A stretch of DNA of 64,000 nucleotides, taken from Chlorops oryzae. Its lineage: Eukaryota; Arthropoda; Insecta; Diptera; Chloropidae. The position numbers and the translations under genes are program-made. This document shows, one piece after another, positions 14,106 through 26,300 of this stretch; the stretch's first letter is position 1; the number at the start of each line of letters is the position of its first letter. The notes beneath the pieces are model-generated. The model ran no database searches and was not told the origin of the DNA. It worked only from the letters and a program-made list of their open reading frames with translations. The DNA is taken from the NCBI GenBank assembly GCA_020466095.1, contig CM035808.1, forward strand, positions 25,204,669 through 25,268,668. Direction: 5' to 3'.

Positions 14106-14246
14106 AGTATTCAAGCAGGCTCGAAAATTGCACAGTAGGCGTGCAAAGTTTGCGAGGCTGCGGAAACTATTTTTCATATAAAATAAATTGCGAGCTCGCG
14201 AAATTTCCGAGGGCGCAAATTTTGCGTACCTGCTTGAATACCACTA
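14106..14246. repeat. Second, imperfect hairpin sharing ends with the first
   Basis: GTATTCAAGCAGG near 14107-14119 is inverted at about 14228-14240, and the right end again reads TGCTTGAATACCACTA. Inner arms (TTGCGAG, CGCAAA) are imperfectly paired. The shared terminus with the element at 13582-13702 points to one family. Confidence 0.65.
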
Positions 14247-14476
14247 TTGAAGACACAGAAGCAGGCGAAAAGATACAGATTTCGTATAATTATCCGCAAA
14301 GTGGCAGCACTGAGTACGAGAACGGACCGATTTATGAATCAATAATTTTCAACGAGACGTATCGATACCTAAGTAGATATCGCTGTCAAATTAACGCTCA
14401 TCTCTATGGTTTTGTAAACAAGACGGAAATTGTTGTATGACGGAAATCGCAATCAAGCAATACTAAATATAAGAAA

Positions 14477-15629
14477 ATGTCGAAACAGTGAGTACCTTTG
14501 GAAACTTTATTCAATCCCCCAATAAATCCACGTTTCCTTATTTAGATATGGACTCATTTTGCCGGGCCAGCAAAAGAAACCGACATTTATTCCGAAACGA
14601 GAAAGACCATCAATCTTTGATGAAGATTCTGATGACTCTGATGATAAATTCAGGCCACAATTGAAGCCGAGAACCACAGCCACACAAGGGCCTGGAGCAA
14701 TGGAACGTCGGATTGCACGCAAGGTCCAGGAGAAAGCTCTCGCCGAAGATCCCACCGTTTTCCAATACGATGAGCTGTACGATGAAATGGACACAAAACG
14801 TGAAGCTCAGAAGCAAACAAAGGCCATGGAACCTAAGAAACCCAAATATATTGGACGACTGTTGGAGACAGCAGAGAAGAGGAAGCTGGAAAACGAACTG
14901 CGAATAGAACGTCAAGTGCAGAAAGATCGCGAAGCGGAAGGAGACCAATTCAAAGATAAAGAAACGTTTGTCACATCAGCTTATCGCAAGAAGTTGGAAG
15001 AGATGCGTCAAATGCATGAAAAAGAAAAACACGAAGAGTATCTGGAATCAATTGGTGATGTGACAAAGCAAAGAGATCTCGATGGCTTCTATCGCCATTT
15101 GTATGAACAGAAATTGGGACTTGGGACTTCAAAGGATGAAACAATTAAATCTAGTAAAAATACACAACAGCGAGCCTACCGCAAAAGGCATTCCTCTGAT
15201 GATGAAAAAGAGGATGAAAATGATAAGGATAAGAAGAGTACAGAGGCAAAGAAAGTACATTTACCCAATAACATTGATGCCGATTCTGATTTTAGCATTG
15301 ATTCCTCATCGTCTGAAGACGAAGACGATAAGCCAGGAGTTTCCAAAAAGCAGTCTAATGAAACAAAAGACAAACGAAGCAAAGATGAAAGTAAGAAAGG
15401 CGATATTAGGATTGAAAACAAAGAGGAACGAGCGAATCCTGCGGATAAAAATAAAAAGGAGAAGGAGAAAGAAATGGAGAAAGCCACAACAGATCTTACA
15501 GAACAGCCATCCACAAGTAAATCCAAACCCAAAATTGATATGTGGAAGAAACGAACAGTTGGAGCAGTTTTTGAGGCTGCTTTGCAACGGTATTACGAGC
15601 GAAAAGCTGCAAGAGAGAGAGAGATTTAG
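14477..15629 (+). CDS. NSRP1 (CCDC55)-type nuclear speckle splicing regulator
   Basis: Nuclear speckle protein thought to modulate alternative splice-site choice. Exon 1 is only 11 coding nt (14477-14487, M-S-K-Q split), the intron is 14488-14545, and exon 2 runs 14546-15629, 364 residues in all. The joined start gives QYGLILP, the hallmark opening of the human protein, which supports the tiny first exon. An acidic DSDDSDD stretch follows, then the NSRP1 N-terminal helical region with GPGAMERRIARKVQEKALAED and a long charged coiled coil to about residue 220. The rest is a Lys/Glu/Ser-rich tail ending RKAAREREI. An AATAAA signal lies just after the stop. It converges on Noc4 with only 68 bp between stop codons. 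Confidence 0.88.
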
Positions 15630-15697
15630 TTCTTAAATAAAATCAACAAAGTTAAAAATCTATCCGTCCAAGTCTTTCGTCGTAGATCATAGATTTA

Positions 15698-17538
15698 TTA
15701 GAAAAGCTTAAAAAACTTTGTTACTTTGTCATTATTCACTAGAGCTAAAGAGCTTGGTCGCTCGAAAGCGAGTGCGTATTGCTTGGCTTTCCTGGAAATT
15801 TCCTCTTCAAAAATCTGGAAAGAAAAAATCATGTAAACGTCGGCTTCAAAAAGAATTTGGTATAAACATACGTCCCCTTCTTTAACGTCAAGCACTGTTG
15901 CTAAATCCCATTCCTTTGTAGGCAGAGGCTGTGTTATGAATTTTGCAGCAATAGCTACTGAGGGTATCGAATGTTTTTGTAGTAAAACCATTTCCCATAA
16001 GGAACTGTCTATTGCATTCGATTTGTTTGGATCCGATTCGTCCATATCGAAGGGATCAGAAGGCACTGCAAACAAAGAAAAAATAGATATAAATCGAACT
16101 TCATCATTAAACTTAAATTGTAACTTATTACTTTCGTTTGCGCTCGCCGCGGATATCAGTCGCTTTAAACCAGGATGACGTAAAATTAAGTTCCCGATGA
16201 AGTATGTTATTATTATAGCGTCCTGTGGTGGTGCTGCCAAGCTTAAGCGAGCTAAGCGTTTCGCAAAAGCTGCAACAAGATTCTCAGGTAAGTGTGTAGA
16301 AGTAAGAAAAATATCGGCCAGATAAAACAATCGAGCTTTGAATTTCATGTGAAAAATTTCTGGTTGAAACATTTGATAGAGTTTCTCGTAGATATTGGGG
16401 TAAGTTATGTTGTGCTTTTGTATAAGCGTGAAAATACCTTGCAGTGCCAGCAAACTTACTGGACCACCTTTGAAATAAAAAAAAATTTTTGTATAAAATA
16501 AGAATATTTTTTCTTAAACAACATTTTGCTCTTACCAACATCCAATGAATCAATTAGAAAGTCTGTTAGTATAACCGGCTTTTCTATGTGCGGCATTAAA
16601 TGTTCCAAGAGAACAATTAGCAATTGCTTATGAACAGCTTCGTTTATGCCGAAATTCCATTTCATTAGATTTTGCCATGTTTTATTAACATTTGTTCGCG
16701 TTTGAGTGTATTCATAACAAGAATCTTTTATAGCTTCTTCCGGCAAACAAAGAAGTTTTGGTGTTTCTTCGGTTTTTTGTTGAATCGGCAGCACATTCAA
16801 AAGATCCAGATAATTAAGTGCAAGTATTTTATTTTTAAATAACTCTTCGGTTATCAAATGCGGCAATAGTTTCCAACAATAAAATAAAATGTCAAAGTAT
16901 TCTGTGAACTCTTTAAAACGTTGAAATAAAGCCGTCTGCGGCTTTACCGAAGAAACTAAATTTTGCAAAACTCGACGTAGACGGTACTTGGGAAAACCAT
17001 GCTTATCACCTTTGTCCAGTGATGATGATTTCCCCTCTGCTACCAATAGTTTAATACTTGTGACAAGTGCTTGGCAAGCTTCTTGGTTTTTTTCATGTAA
17101 GAATCCATTCAATATTAATTTAAACGCTTCTTCATAACGTTCATTTAACCATTGACGATATTTCGCTTCAGGACTAGCATCTGAATATATAGAATATACC
17201 TATTAGTATTTGTTATTAATAATAATATGAAATCATTTGAATCTACCTTTAACTTTTTCCTCCTTTATGCACATTTCATTGCGTTTAAAAAGTTGTACAA
17301 AAACCACCTCCAACGTTAGTATCGCAGGAGCTATTGGATGTTTCTCAGCGAGACTTTTCTAAATTCAAATAAAAAATTATATTCTTTTTCCTTTAATACA
17401 GCAAAGGCTTAAACTTACATCTAAATGGGAAATGATATCAATTAAATTGTTTGCATGTTTACGCGAATTTAAGAAATCATTTGCCTTGTTACGCAGCTCT
17501 GAGTTGAGTTTTTTGAACTGCGAAGTTCCAGTGTCCAT
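15698..17538 (-). CDS. Noc4: Noc4, nucleolar complex protein 4 (CBF/MAK21 family)
   Basis: Nucleolar partner of Nop14 in 40S subunit assembly and export. Six exons fit in phase: 17538-17419, 17358-17247, 17180-16536, 16467-16132, 16065-15872 and 15814-15698, giving 507 residues, close to the usual ~510. The CBF domain occupies the C-terminal half and includes KARLFYLADIFLTSTHLPE, the RLARLSLAAPP stretch and DPFDMDE. All introns are 57-68 bp; two of them (16066-16131 and 15815-15871) are multiples of three and free of stop codons, so an ORF reads through them, yet the splice sites are good and the family lacks those insertions. It is divergent from the C1orf131-like gene, itself a small-subunit factor, and convergent with the NSRP1-like gene. 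FlyBase naming was not checked. Confidence 0.92.
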
Positions 17539-18128
17539 TGTTTTCGTGAAAACTCTTTTTTCTAAGTGATTTTGTCCAGATAAATAAACTTTTTATTTCC
17601 CTCGTGCAATTTGTTGTCCTCCTAACAGCTGTTTTTTTAAATTCACGTGCGAAACTGCTTGAGTGCTGCCAGGTTGGATTTTTCTGTTGTAAAACAACTG
17701 ACGAAATCTAGGTTATATGCCAGGGGTTCCCAAAGTGTGATCCGCGGCGCCCGGTGCGGGGGGTGCCCTGAGTCGATCGTCTATCGTTATCCGAAATCAC
17801 AAATATTCGCGGGTAAATATAAAGCAATGATTCTTATTTTGAGTGCTTGCATCTTTAAAGACCATGACACATACATACTCGTTGCTCACTCGTCGAAAAG
17901 TACCTACGATTTCCTACCCCTCCTACGTCTTTACATGCCATGACTGTTTGCTCGCAATCAGCGTTGTCGCGACAACAATTTTTCACTAGTCAAAGGCGAA
18001 AAAGAAAATAGCCAAAAACGTTTCTTTTTTTTTTACTATAATATGCATATAGTCACTATATCTATTCCAAATAGCTTACTAAAGTAGGGCGCCGTGACAA
18101 AATACTAAACTTTTAAGTGCGCCGTGGG

Positions 18129-18744
18129 TAGTGTTGAAACGATACCATGAAAGTATCGATACCAGTACTCATTTAATATATCGAGATTAAGTATCGATAC
18201 CACTAAAATACCGAACCAAAAGTATCGATACTGGGTAGTACTCGCTCAAGATTAAGCAAATTTTTATGATTCTTGGTATTTACACATCATAACCATGGGC
18301 GTAGCTAGGGATTTTTTCTAGGGTGGTCAGATTTTAATATATAATTATATGATATACCTGTTGGTATAGTAAATTTCAAGTACTACTGATTTTTCTAGGG
18401 TGGGAAAAGAGGTTTTTAGAATGGGAGTTTGAATTATTGTTTCTTGTCAGTGCTGCCAATAATTTGGCGTAGGTTTAACCTTTAGATAATTTATAAAAAT
18501 CCCTTTCCCTTGCGAGGAAAATGCTTACGAAAATTCCATTTCAAAATCGAATAAGTCCCTCAAAAAGGGAAAACCCCCACAAATTTGCAGCACTAATACA
18601 AGGAAAATATTATTAGTAAATACTGCTATTAAAGTATCGATACCGCGAAAATATTTGGTTTTAAGTATTGAGTACAAAATATACTCAGTATCGACTAAAA
18701 GTATTCGATATCAAGTAGTATTTACTCATTTTGTTTCAACACTA
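18129..18744. mobile_element. Nested hAT-type element with TATCGATAC subterminal repeats
   Basis: Terminal inverted repeats TAGTGTTGAAAC (18129-18140) and GTTTCAACACTA (18733-18744) are flanked by a perfect 8-bp duplication GCCGTGGG (18121-18128 and 18745-18752). Subterminal TATCGATAC motifs recur near both ends. The 616-bp element carries no transposase and itself holds another putative element. Confidence 0.88.
18448..18595. mobile_element. Putative third-level element inside the nested hAT
   Basis: CAGTGCTGCCAA at 18448 and TTTGCAGCACTA ending at 18595 form imperfect inverted ends of hAT type. No matching target duplication is visible. A separate fragment starting CATGGGCGTAGCTAGG near 18294 looks like another hAT end without a partner. 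Confidence 0.45.
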
Positions 18745-18894
18745 GCCGTGGGCTGAAAAAGTTTGGGAACCGCTATTACAAGCTAAATCTCGCTTGCAAG
18801 ATTATTACAAACAGCTGTTCATATGCAATGCGAAAGTAAACAAAACAACGTGCTGGATTTTAAGGAATAATTTTGCAAATATAAAATTGTAATT

Positions 18895-19462
18895 ATGGAC
18901 TTTACGCCAGTGCCGACGCGTGCCTCGAAGCTTTTGGAAAAACAAAAAATAAGTGACTTCAAAGCCGTTGTGTTCGAGGAACCGAAAGCAGCGAGTAAAC
19001 AATCGAATTTGCAAACAATTCAAAAAGATGAGAAAACTAAACAAATCTCGAAAGCTGGAGATGATTTGGAGTTCGATATTAAAAGGGCACGGAACGAAGT
19101 GCTTAGATTCGCTACGAACAACCAAAGAAATATAAAAAACAAAAAGAAAATGCTCATCTTTCAAGTAAGTTTTTTGTTAAAATCTCTAAAATTATTTGAA
19201 TAATTTTATTATTTTCCAATTCCAGGCCATCAAACTTGGAGCAAAGCCGAAAAAGACTTGTAAAAACTACAAAGAATTGAAAGCAGAACGTCAGCGACTC
19301 AAAGACATCCGCGAGAAACGTAAGGAGTTCCATCAATTGGGTAAAAACCAAACTGGTCTCTCATCAGTTAAGTGTCGAAGCAAAACGAAAATTGAAAAAC
19401 AAAAAAAGAAACGGGCACCAGTTTCAGCTATTGATCAGCATTATGGAAAAGTAAAAAAATAA
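18895..19462 (+). CDS. C1orf131/DUF4602-like small nucleolar protein
   Basis: Two exons, 18895-19164 and 19226-19462, with a 61-bp intron, encode 168 residues. The protein is Lys/Arg-rich, with a variable N-terminus and a C-terminal block LGAKPKKTCKNYKELKAER that matches the DUF4602 core of human C1orf131, a component of the small-subunit processome. The basic tail KKKRAPVSAIDQHYGKVKK suits RNA contact. The ATG at 18895 is the first in frame. The gene is head-to-head with Noc4, another 40S assembly factor. Assignment rests on one conserved block, so orthology is likely but not proved. Confidence 0.72.
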
Positions 19463-20322
19463 TAGAGGCTTTCTTTGCATCCAACAATAACACTATCTTT
19501 CATTACTTCAGTTCAGACATGACTATCTTAACAGATCCTAGATCCTTAGATTTCCTAATTCCAAATTCGTGCCATTTTCTTCACATACCTGACCATTTTC
19601 CCCAAGAGTTTTTGGAAATTCTAGGTTTCGAATACAAATCAGGGGCGGACTGGGGGTCAAAGGGCCCACCGGGCGTTTAAAAAATGGGGCCCCGTTACCT
19701 CCGAAAAAAAAACCGAACAGCTAAAAAAGCATAGCGCACTGGGGGCCCACGAATTCATGACAAATAACGTATACGAAGCCATTAGTCTGACAATTAGCAC
19801 TTGAGCTGAAGCTCGAGCGAATGATTGTCGAAGAGATTTCAATCCATTTTTCGAATATACGAAGCTTGGTTTGATCTCATTATAATGTACCAATTAACCT
19901 TTCAAGATCAATTGCTATCTTCTCTTCTTATTCTTGCGTATTCAAATACCACGGCCTATCCCGGAGTCCGCAAAACGAGACCAGTTTCTCAATTTTGTTC
20001 TATCGGTTGCATCATTCGAATTGAGTCCTGCAGCCTCGCAAGATCAACTGCTATGTTTGTCGGAAATTGAAATTTATTATTAAGCATTGAATTGATAAGT
20101 TACATCGTCAAATTATCAATGTACAAAAAAGTTTTAAGTTAAATGGATGCAATCTTCCAAATTATAGCTGCTAAGGACACTTAACTAAATATATTTCATT
20201 CTTTTTCAAATTATCTGCCAAATATTTTAGCAAACTATGCACTTTAAGGAAAGGAAAGGATATTTGTATGTATGTATATTCTTATTTAGTATGTAAATAT
20301 AGAGGTTTTTGAATCTTGAAGA
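19463..20322. other. Intergenic region with a hAT end fragment
   Basis: Between the C1orf131-like gene and the Rabphilin stop. CAGGGGCGGACTGGG at about 19641 looks like the end of a hAT element, and GGGCCC-rich sequence follows to about 19750; no partner end was found. The rest shows nothing notable. Confidence 0.45.
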
Positions 20323-23300
20323 TCAATGATGTGTTGGATGTTCATCGTTAGATAAGCAATGCCATTTTTCATGGGGACAATCGGGCAATCTGATGCAGTC
20401 AAGCCACTGCTGCAGCCTTTCGCCTTTGCTGTTGTAACCGATAAGAAGGCATCCTAGGAAATCATTGCTTTTCCCTAAATCCTTGTCCCAAACGGTAACG
20501 ATCAAATTCTGTTTATTCAAATCATGTGGACTGGCTTCGAAATAGAACTCTTCATTGAAAATTGGATTGAGTGTACGCCATTTTACACTTGTCTTATGCT
20601 TTTTATTCTTATGCGGATCTGGTTTCAATTGCCTGAAATTTTAAAAATTACATAAAATACAAATTGAGATGATTGGAACAGCTTACAGTTTTACAAATGG
20701 ATCAGAACTGCCATTATTATCCATTGGAATTAAATTGATGCACTGCTTGATATTCACGACCAATGCTCGTTTTTTGGTATTATACCTCAACGATAGCAAT
20801 ATTTTTCCATTGGGCCATTCCTGCGATTGTTCGGCTTCATTGCTATATTGATCTTCAGCAGCCAGTGGAACTGATATTCTAAACTGATTTGTAGCTTGAA
20901 TCTATGTATAATATTTGAAGAAAACACCTTTAGATAATAAGTACACCGAGAGAAAAAGGTAGTTATATTAACTGAAAAAGCAGGTTAAAATAACCGAGTT
21001 CACCGTTAATTCTTAGCTTATGTGTAGTAGCGGTCGATTCAACAGTACAAACACAGTCAATAGGGATATAACTACCTGATGGTTGATATAACTGTCTCGC
21101 GGTTAAATCAACTGTCACCAGCGACTGGGAAAAAAAAAATTATTTTTACTTCGACTTTTTTTTTATCTTCTTTTATTAATATTTTTTTTTTTTATTAAAT
21201 TATTATATTTTTTCTTTATTTATTTGTTTCTTTTTAAATCTTTTTCTCTTTCATCTCTTTAAATTTTCTCGCCTCGGCCGAGCCTTGAACCGCAGACCAC
21301 CACTTCGCTAGGCGAACGTCTTAACCATTACGCTAAACGAACGAATTAATTTGTGGTCAAAACGTTCACTTGAGCTTATGGTTGCAAAATTTTTTGCTTG
21401 AAAATTAACCATTAAAAAAAATTAAATAAATTAAAATCTTAAAAATTTAGGAGAAAAATTTTGCCTTAAAAAACAACTCTGAACAAAAAAAAAACTGTAA
21501 TTAAAAAAAAAATCCAGAAAAATTCCCGCCGCCAGCAGGATAGAACCCCGAATCTCACGACGTCAACTCACAGCTTAAACAACTGAGCTATTGAAAACTC
21601 GGAGACGGTTGATCAGAATGCGAACTTATACGTCTAAGTGAACGAAAGCGAATTTGAACATAAAAAGTGACTATTTTTCAACTGTTGATTTGACTTCCTT
21701 TTCCAGTGCATTTAACGGGGAATACAGTTAATTTGACCACTCTTACTTTAACTGTTCTAAGTGGTTGATTTAACAGTTTTTATTTCTCTCGGTATACCAA
21801 CCCATGCCAAATAGTTTTTTTTTTTGTTTTTTTTTTTGAGAATCATCAACTCACCGTCGATAGGCTAACTCTTGCTGCGCCAAGAAAATCATGTCCAAAT
21901 TTGTCTTCATCAAATAACGCAACGTATAGCAATGAGTTACCCAATTCCTCTGGTTCAACGCCCACGAATTGTAGTGTTTCATTGAATTCTGGATTTCTGG
22001 TCTTATGAACGGTTTTCGAGCGTTGCCAACGTGAATATTTGGTGGAACCTTCCGGCGTAATAATGTTCAATTTACAGTATGGATCCGTCAGACTGACAGC
22101 ATCCATTGGTGGTAAGTCGCGAGCTCGAACAATTGTACAATCGAGACTGTGCATATTCTCGCGATAGGTTATTGCGACTTCAAGCCAACCCAGCAGGGGA
22201 TCACGACAGTGCGGTTGACAATGCTGTGGCACACCGATGGATGTTGTGGTCACTGAACCGGAAGAACTCTCGCCACTAATCGACCATGAAGACGAGACGG
22301 AGCCACGTCTTGTGTAACTATTTTCTTGGCGCGTTGACGTCGACACTGTATCGATTTCAGCTTGACTGCAGTCCGATTTCGAAGTTTGTCGATTGAAGAA
22401 GAACGAACTCGAAAGTTTTCGCTCTCCGCCATCGATAAAGCTACGAATCGACCCAAAAGTGCGTAAACGAAAGCTATCATCACGCTGCAAACGACTCGGC
22501 GAGGTTGCTCCGTCCAATGTTAGGCCGTTAATGGCGGGTGGTGGTGCCGTTCTTGCCTTAACAGTTCCCTCAACACTTTTGCCATCCGCATCGGCATCGG
22601 CATCGGCAGTCAGCGCCATCAACAGCATCTTCGTCGGATTCATTGCTACTGCTACTGCTATCGTTCACACGTATTGTCAGCTTCTTTACGCGTCCATTAC
22701 GGGTTGGTGTTGTTGTACAGCTTTGAGCATTACGCTGCAGGCCGGCAACATTTGTTCCTGCTAGCTGACGCGTTGGCGTTGAGCTCGTACTGCTTGGCGC
22801 ATCATAATTTGGAAGTCCTTTAAAAAACCATGCACCCGATTTTTTCCACATCTCTCGCGTTTCGGAGCAAACACGACATAGCCAGATTTCTTTTGTCTTT
22901 TCGGTGGTAAAATAACGTATATTGATGTCGACGCTGCATTTTGTGCATACAGCCTTCCTGCAGTCTTCGCATATAATACGACGTGTCCGTAATAATCCGA
23001 AAGCGTCGCCACACAATCTACAGAAATTCGGTCCCCTATCGATGGAAACATGTTGCTTGATCTTCTCTACACGATGTACGAGTCGTCCGACCCGCTGTCT
23101 CTCCGCGACCTCGATTTCTTCATTGCGACGTATAACGTTTATTATCGCCGCCTGCTCATCTGGTCGAAGCGGCTCTGTGCTCTTTGAACTGCTCCAACCT
23201 GCTCGAAGTCTGTGGAGAAAATTTAAAGAAAAGCTTAATTGCAGATCAGTGGAACAGCCAGCATTCTTTTAAGTGCTTCCTTAAAATAAACAAAAAAAAA

Positions 23301-26300
23301 AAACAAGTAAGAAAGCTAAAGTCGGTCAAGCCCGACTTTGAAATACCCAGCATCCCGACATTATGAGCGCACTATGTTTTGCTTCTCTATTTGTGGGCGT
23401 GGCAGTGGTCGGGCCACATAAATTATTTTCCTACACCTTTCATTCGCCTTGGTCAACCTATGTTGCGAATTTGAAGCTTCTACGCCTTTTACCTCGGAAG
23501 TTACGAAAAATTTTCATTTGTGGGCGTGGCAGGGCCACATACAACTTTTTCCTACACCTTTCATTCGCCTTGGTCAACCTATGTTGCGAATTTGAAGCTT
23601 CTACGCCTTTTACTTCACAAGTTACGATAAACCCTTATTTGTGGGCTTATTTGTGGGCGTGGCTCGAGGAGGTCGGCGTCCATTTTTTTCCAGGATATGT
23701 CCTGTTTTATAGTTTACCAGTACACCAAATATCAATGAAATGTGTTGAGTGGCTAGCAAGTTACAAGCATTTTACTGAAAACACAATAAATTCATTTTTG
23801 GGCGTGGCAGTGGGCGGATGTCTCCCATTTTTACTTAGGATCATACTCGGACCCCGATATACATGTGTACCAAATTTCAATTTCATTGGTTCAGCCGTTT
23901 CGGAGGAGATCCGACCACGGACGGACGGACGGACGGAAGGACAGACGGACATGTCTAAATCGATTCAGTTTTTGATCCTGATCATTTCTATATATTTATA
24001 TTTGTCTATATCTCCGGAGCTTAATTCTCCCTGTTGCAAGATTCGCACAAAACTAATATACCCCGCTTATGCTGGGTATAAAAATCAAAAAGAAAAATAG
24101 AGTAGGGATCTTTTCAAAGCGAAAAAACTACATTTTTTCTAAAGTGAATAATCATTATGGCGATAGCATTTCTATTTAACTAACGCATGCTATCTGCTTA
24201 CCCAATCGGGGATTTAAAAAACTTTATTGCATGGAAAATTTATTAAACCTTTTCCTTCGCCGTTTTTGTGTGGAGCTCTTGCATAAAAAGGAATGTTTCA
24301 TAATGACGAAATTAACGGACGGCACGTTTCAGGAATTATTTCCACACGTTCTCGCGCACAAGAGGAGTCCTTTTTTATTACGACGCGAGTAAGGTGAATT
24401 GTTAGGTTTCATAACTCGCACTTAAAGCATTTTTCTTTTGTCATTAAGAGCACATTATTCTGGAATAATAGTTTCTGTTTTTGTATTCTTGATGCACAAA
24501 TCCAGTAAATCCTAAGAAGCTACATTAAATTACACTTGCAAGGATGGATTTTCTTTCGAAAGCAGCTAACAATAAAGGGCAATTTGAATGCTAAAAGAAA
24601 TACATTTCTTTCGAAGGACTTGCGGTGTAGAGTTAGTTAAACCTATTTAATATGTCTACTTCTCGAAGAGATTTCACCGCTGATCCGATATCTCACATAG
24701 CATCTTTAATATTCTTATTACTTCTTATCCATAAAGATTAGCTTTCGAATACTTATAAGACTCTAAGGAATTTTATTTAAGTTCATTCACTGTAATCCAA
24801 GTCGAGCGAAGAATCTCTTCGAAGAACCCGACGAGCGAATTTTTACAACTCAATCATGGCCTTGACAAACAGCTTAACTGTGCGGGTAAAAGGTCATGGT
24901 TACGGCTTAATCTCTTCAACTTGAGTTCGTCAAATAAAGTCAAACAACTTCGAATGAGGAAACCACAGTCAAACACAATAAAAATTTGCAAAAATCGTAG
25001 ATAACTACACGTAAAGGCCGGCGAAACGAAAATGACGACAAAGAATTGAATTGAAATGAAATGAAATAGAAAAAAATAAAAAGGGGAAAAAAACTGTATT
25101 CATTAACCAAATTATTGATGTTGCCAGTCTACGTGCCAGGAATATCGAAAATGCAAATGAAAATGTAAATGTGAAGTAATCATCGCACTTTGGGGTTATC
25201 GCCTTCCATATGTTTAGGCGTGCCCCTGAACTCTTAATTGTATGAGAATGTAGCCAAACAATTCTTTCCGCCTACACAAAAATTCACTTACACCATGGAA
25301 ATTCAAGCTCGCACAGCAAAAAAGGAACAATGGACGAAGTCAACCATTTATTGTTACAGCAAAAAAAAAAAAAAAAAAAAAAAAAGTTGGTGTGAACAAC
25401 CGAGCGAACCACACAAACCATCATTCATAAAATGAAGCTAGCTACAAACAAGAAATAGCAAAACGTTTCTCCTTAAAAATATTTAAAGATACGGCGATGG
25501 AAAGAGAAACAACATGTAATGCGAGATTTTACAACAGGAAATGAAAGCGCTAAAAAATGCTAAGAATATTGGGAATGTGGATTGACTCTCCGATTGGGAA
25601 TAAGCGAAGCCGAAGCCGAAGCCTTTGGAGTGTTCTTAAAGTCTCGTGAGCTCGGGCGTGTACAATGTACACAACAGTCTTCATGCTAAGTATATATAAT
25701 GAAGCACGAAATTCTTTTAATAAAAAGCACAACGGAAGTAGTAATATCCCGGCAGGAAATTTCACTTTTTATAGTGCAGCGAAAGCAATGGATTTTTAAA
25801 TTATTTCCCCCATGCTCCGGCTACATGAATTTGCCAGCTGATATTGATATTAATAGCACAAAGTGAAAATTTAACTGAAAATTATCCAAACGATGATGAT
25901 ACATATTTTATCCTCCATATTTTACACTTACAAATTCTGCGAGCAATAAAAATATGTCCTTCTGGAATACATTTTTGAGCACAACTTCACGAACGTGCTT
26001 AAGTATGTATTCCAGTAAGTATATGTAGGAGCATAATTTAGTCAAACATTGTGACTGAAATCGATTCGACTGAAATCTCGTCCTTACACTCAGTGAAAAC
26101 TACTAGAGTTAGTATACTACCGATAGCTGTCTATTCATGTAAGCAAAAGATAATGGAAAAAGTTATTTAAACTCTTCAGGCTCTGGACTTTCGTTTCTTA
26201 ATTAAATGTAATGCAACGAAACGAAATATTTTTTCCTGCTACGGCTCGAATTATAAATATTATAAATAAAATCTTTAAGCTAAAATACAATATTTAAAAT

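Larger units (their letters stand above)
12843..14476. promoter_or_regulatory. Divergent promoter interval of Upf1 and the NSRP1-like gene
   Basis: A 1.6 kb interval between two head-to-head start codons (Upf1 at 12842 on -, NSRP1-like at 14477 on +). It should hold both promoters and 5' UTRs. No core promoter motif is obvious. It also contains two hairpin elements listed separately. ORFs in this stretch are short and lack family signals. Confidence 0.55.
17721..18775. mobile_element. hAT-type non-autonomous element (outer of a nest)
   Basis: Left end CAGGGGTTCCCAAA at 17721 pairs with TTTGGGAACCGCTA ending at 18775. The flanks TTATATGC and TTACAAGC agree at 6 of 8 positions, consistent with an aged 8-bp target duplication. 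No transposase is seen. It has been split by another element at 18129-18744. It occupies most of the interval between Noc4 and the C1orf131-like gene. Confidence 0.75.
20945..21793. mobile_element. Inverted-repeat element in a Rabphilin intron
   Basis: ACCGAGAGAAA at 20945-20955 is inverted at 21783-21793; the repeats may extend a few bases outward (TACACCG and TATACCG). It fills nearly all of the 953-bp intron 20902-21854. No transposase is present. It carries two tRNA-like blocks on the - strand. No target duplication could be assigned. Confidence 0.65.

Noticed and set aside
14084..14440. 118-codon ORF upstream of the NSRP1-like gene
   Set aside because: It runs through the imperfect hairpin at 14106-14246 and has no family match; probably chance.
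15815..16131. Unspliced reading of Noc4 through two short in-frame introns
   Set aside because: Both insertions are flanked by good splice sites, rich in T near the acceptor and absent from the family.
21271..21596. Two intact tRNA genes
   Set aside because: A- and B-boxes are present but T-stems and anticodon arms do not pair; no proper acceptor stem. Kept as tRNA-like only.
23363..24100. 245-codon ORF on the + strand
   Set aside because: It lies wholly in the dispersed repeat, includes its 120-bp direct repeats and a GGAC microsatellite, and has no domain; the matching frame in the other copy follows from DNA identity.
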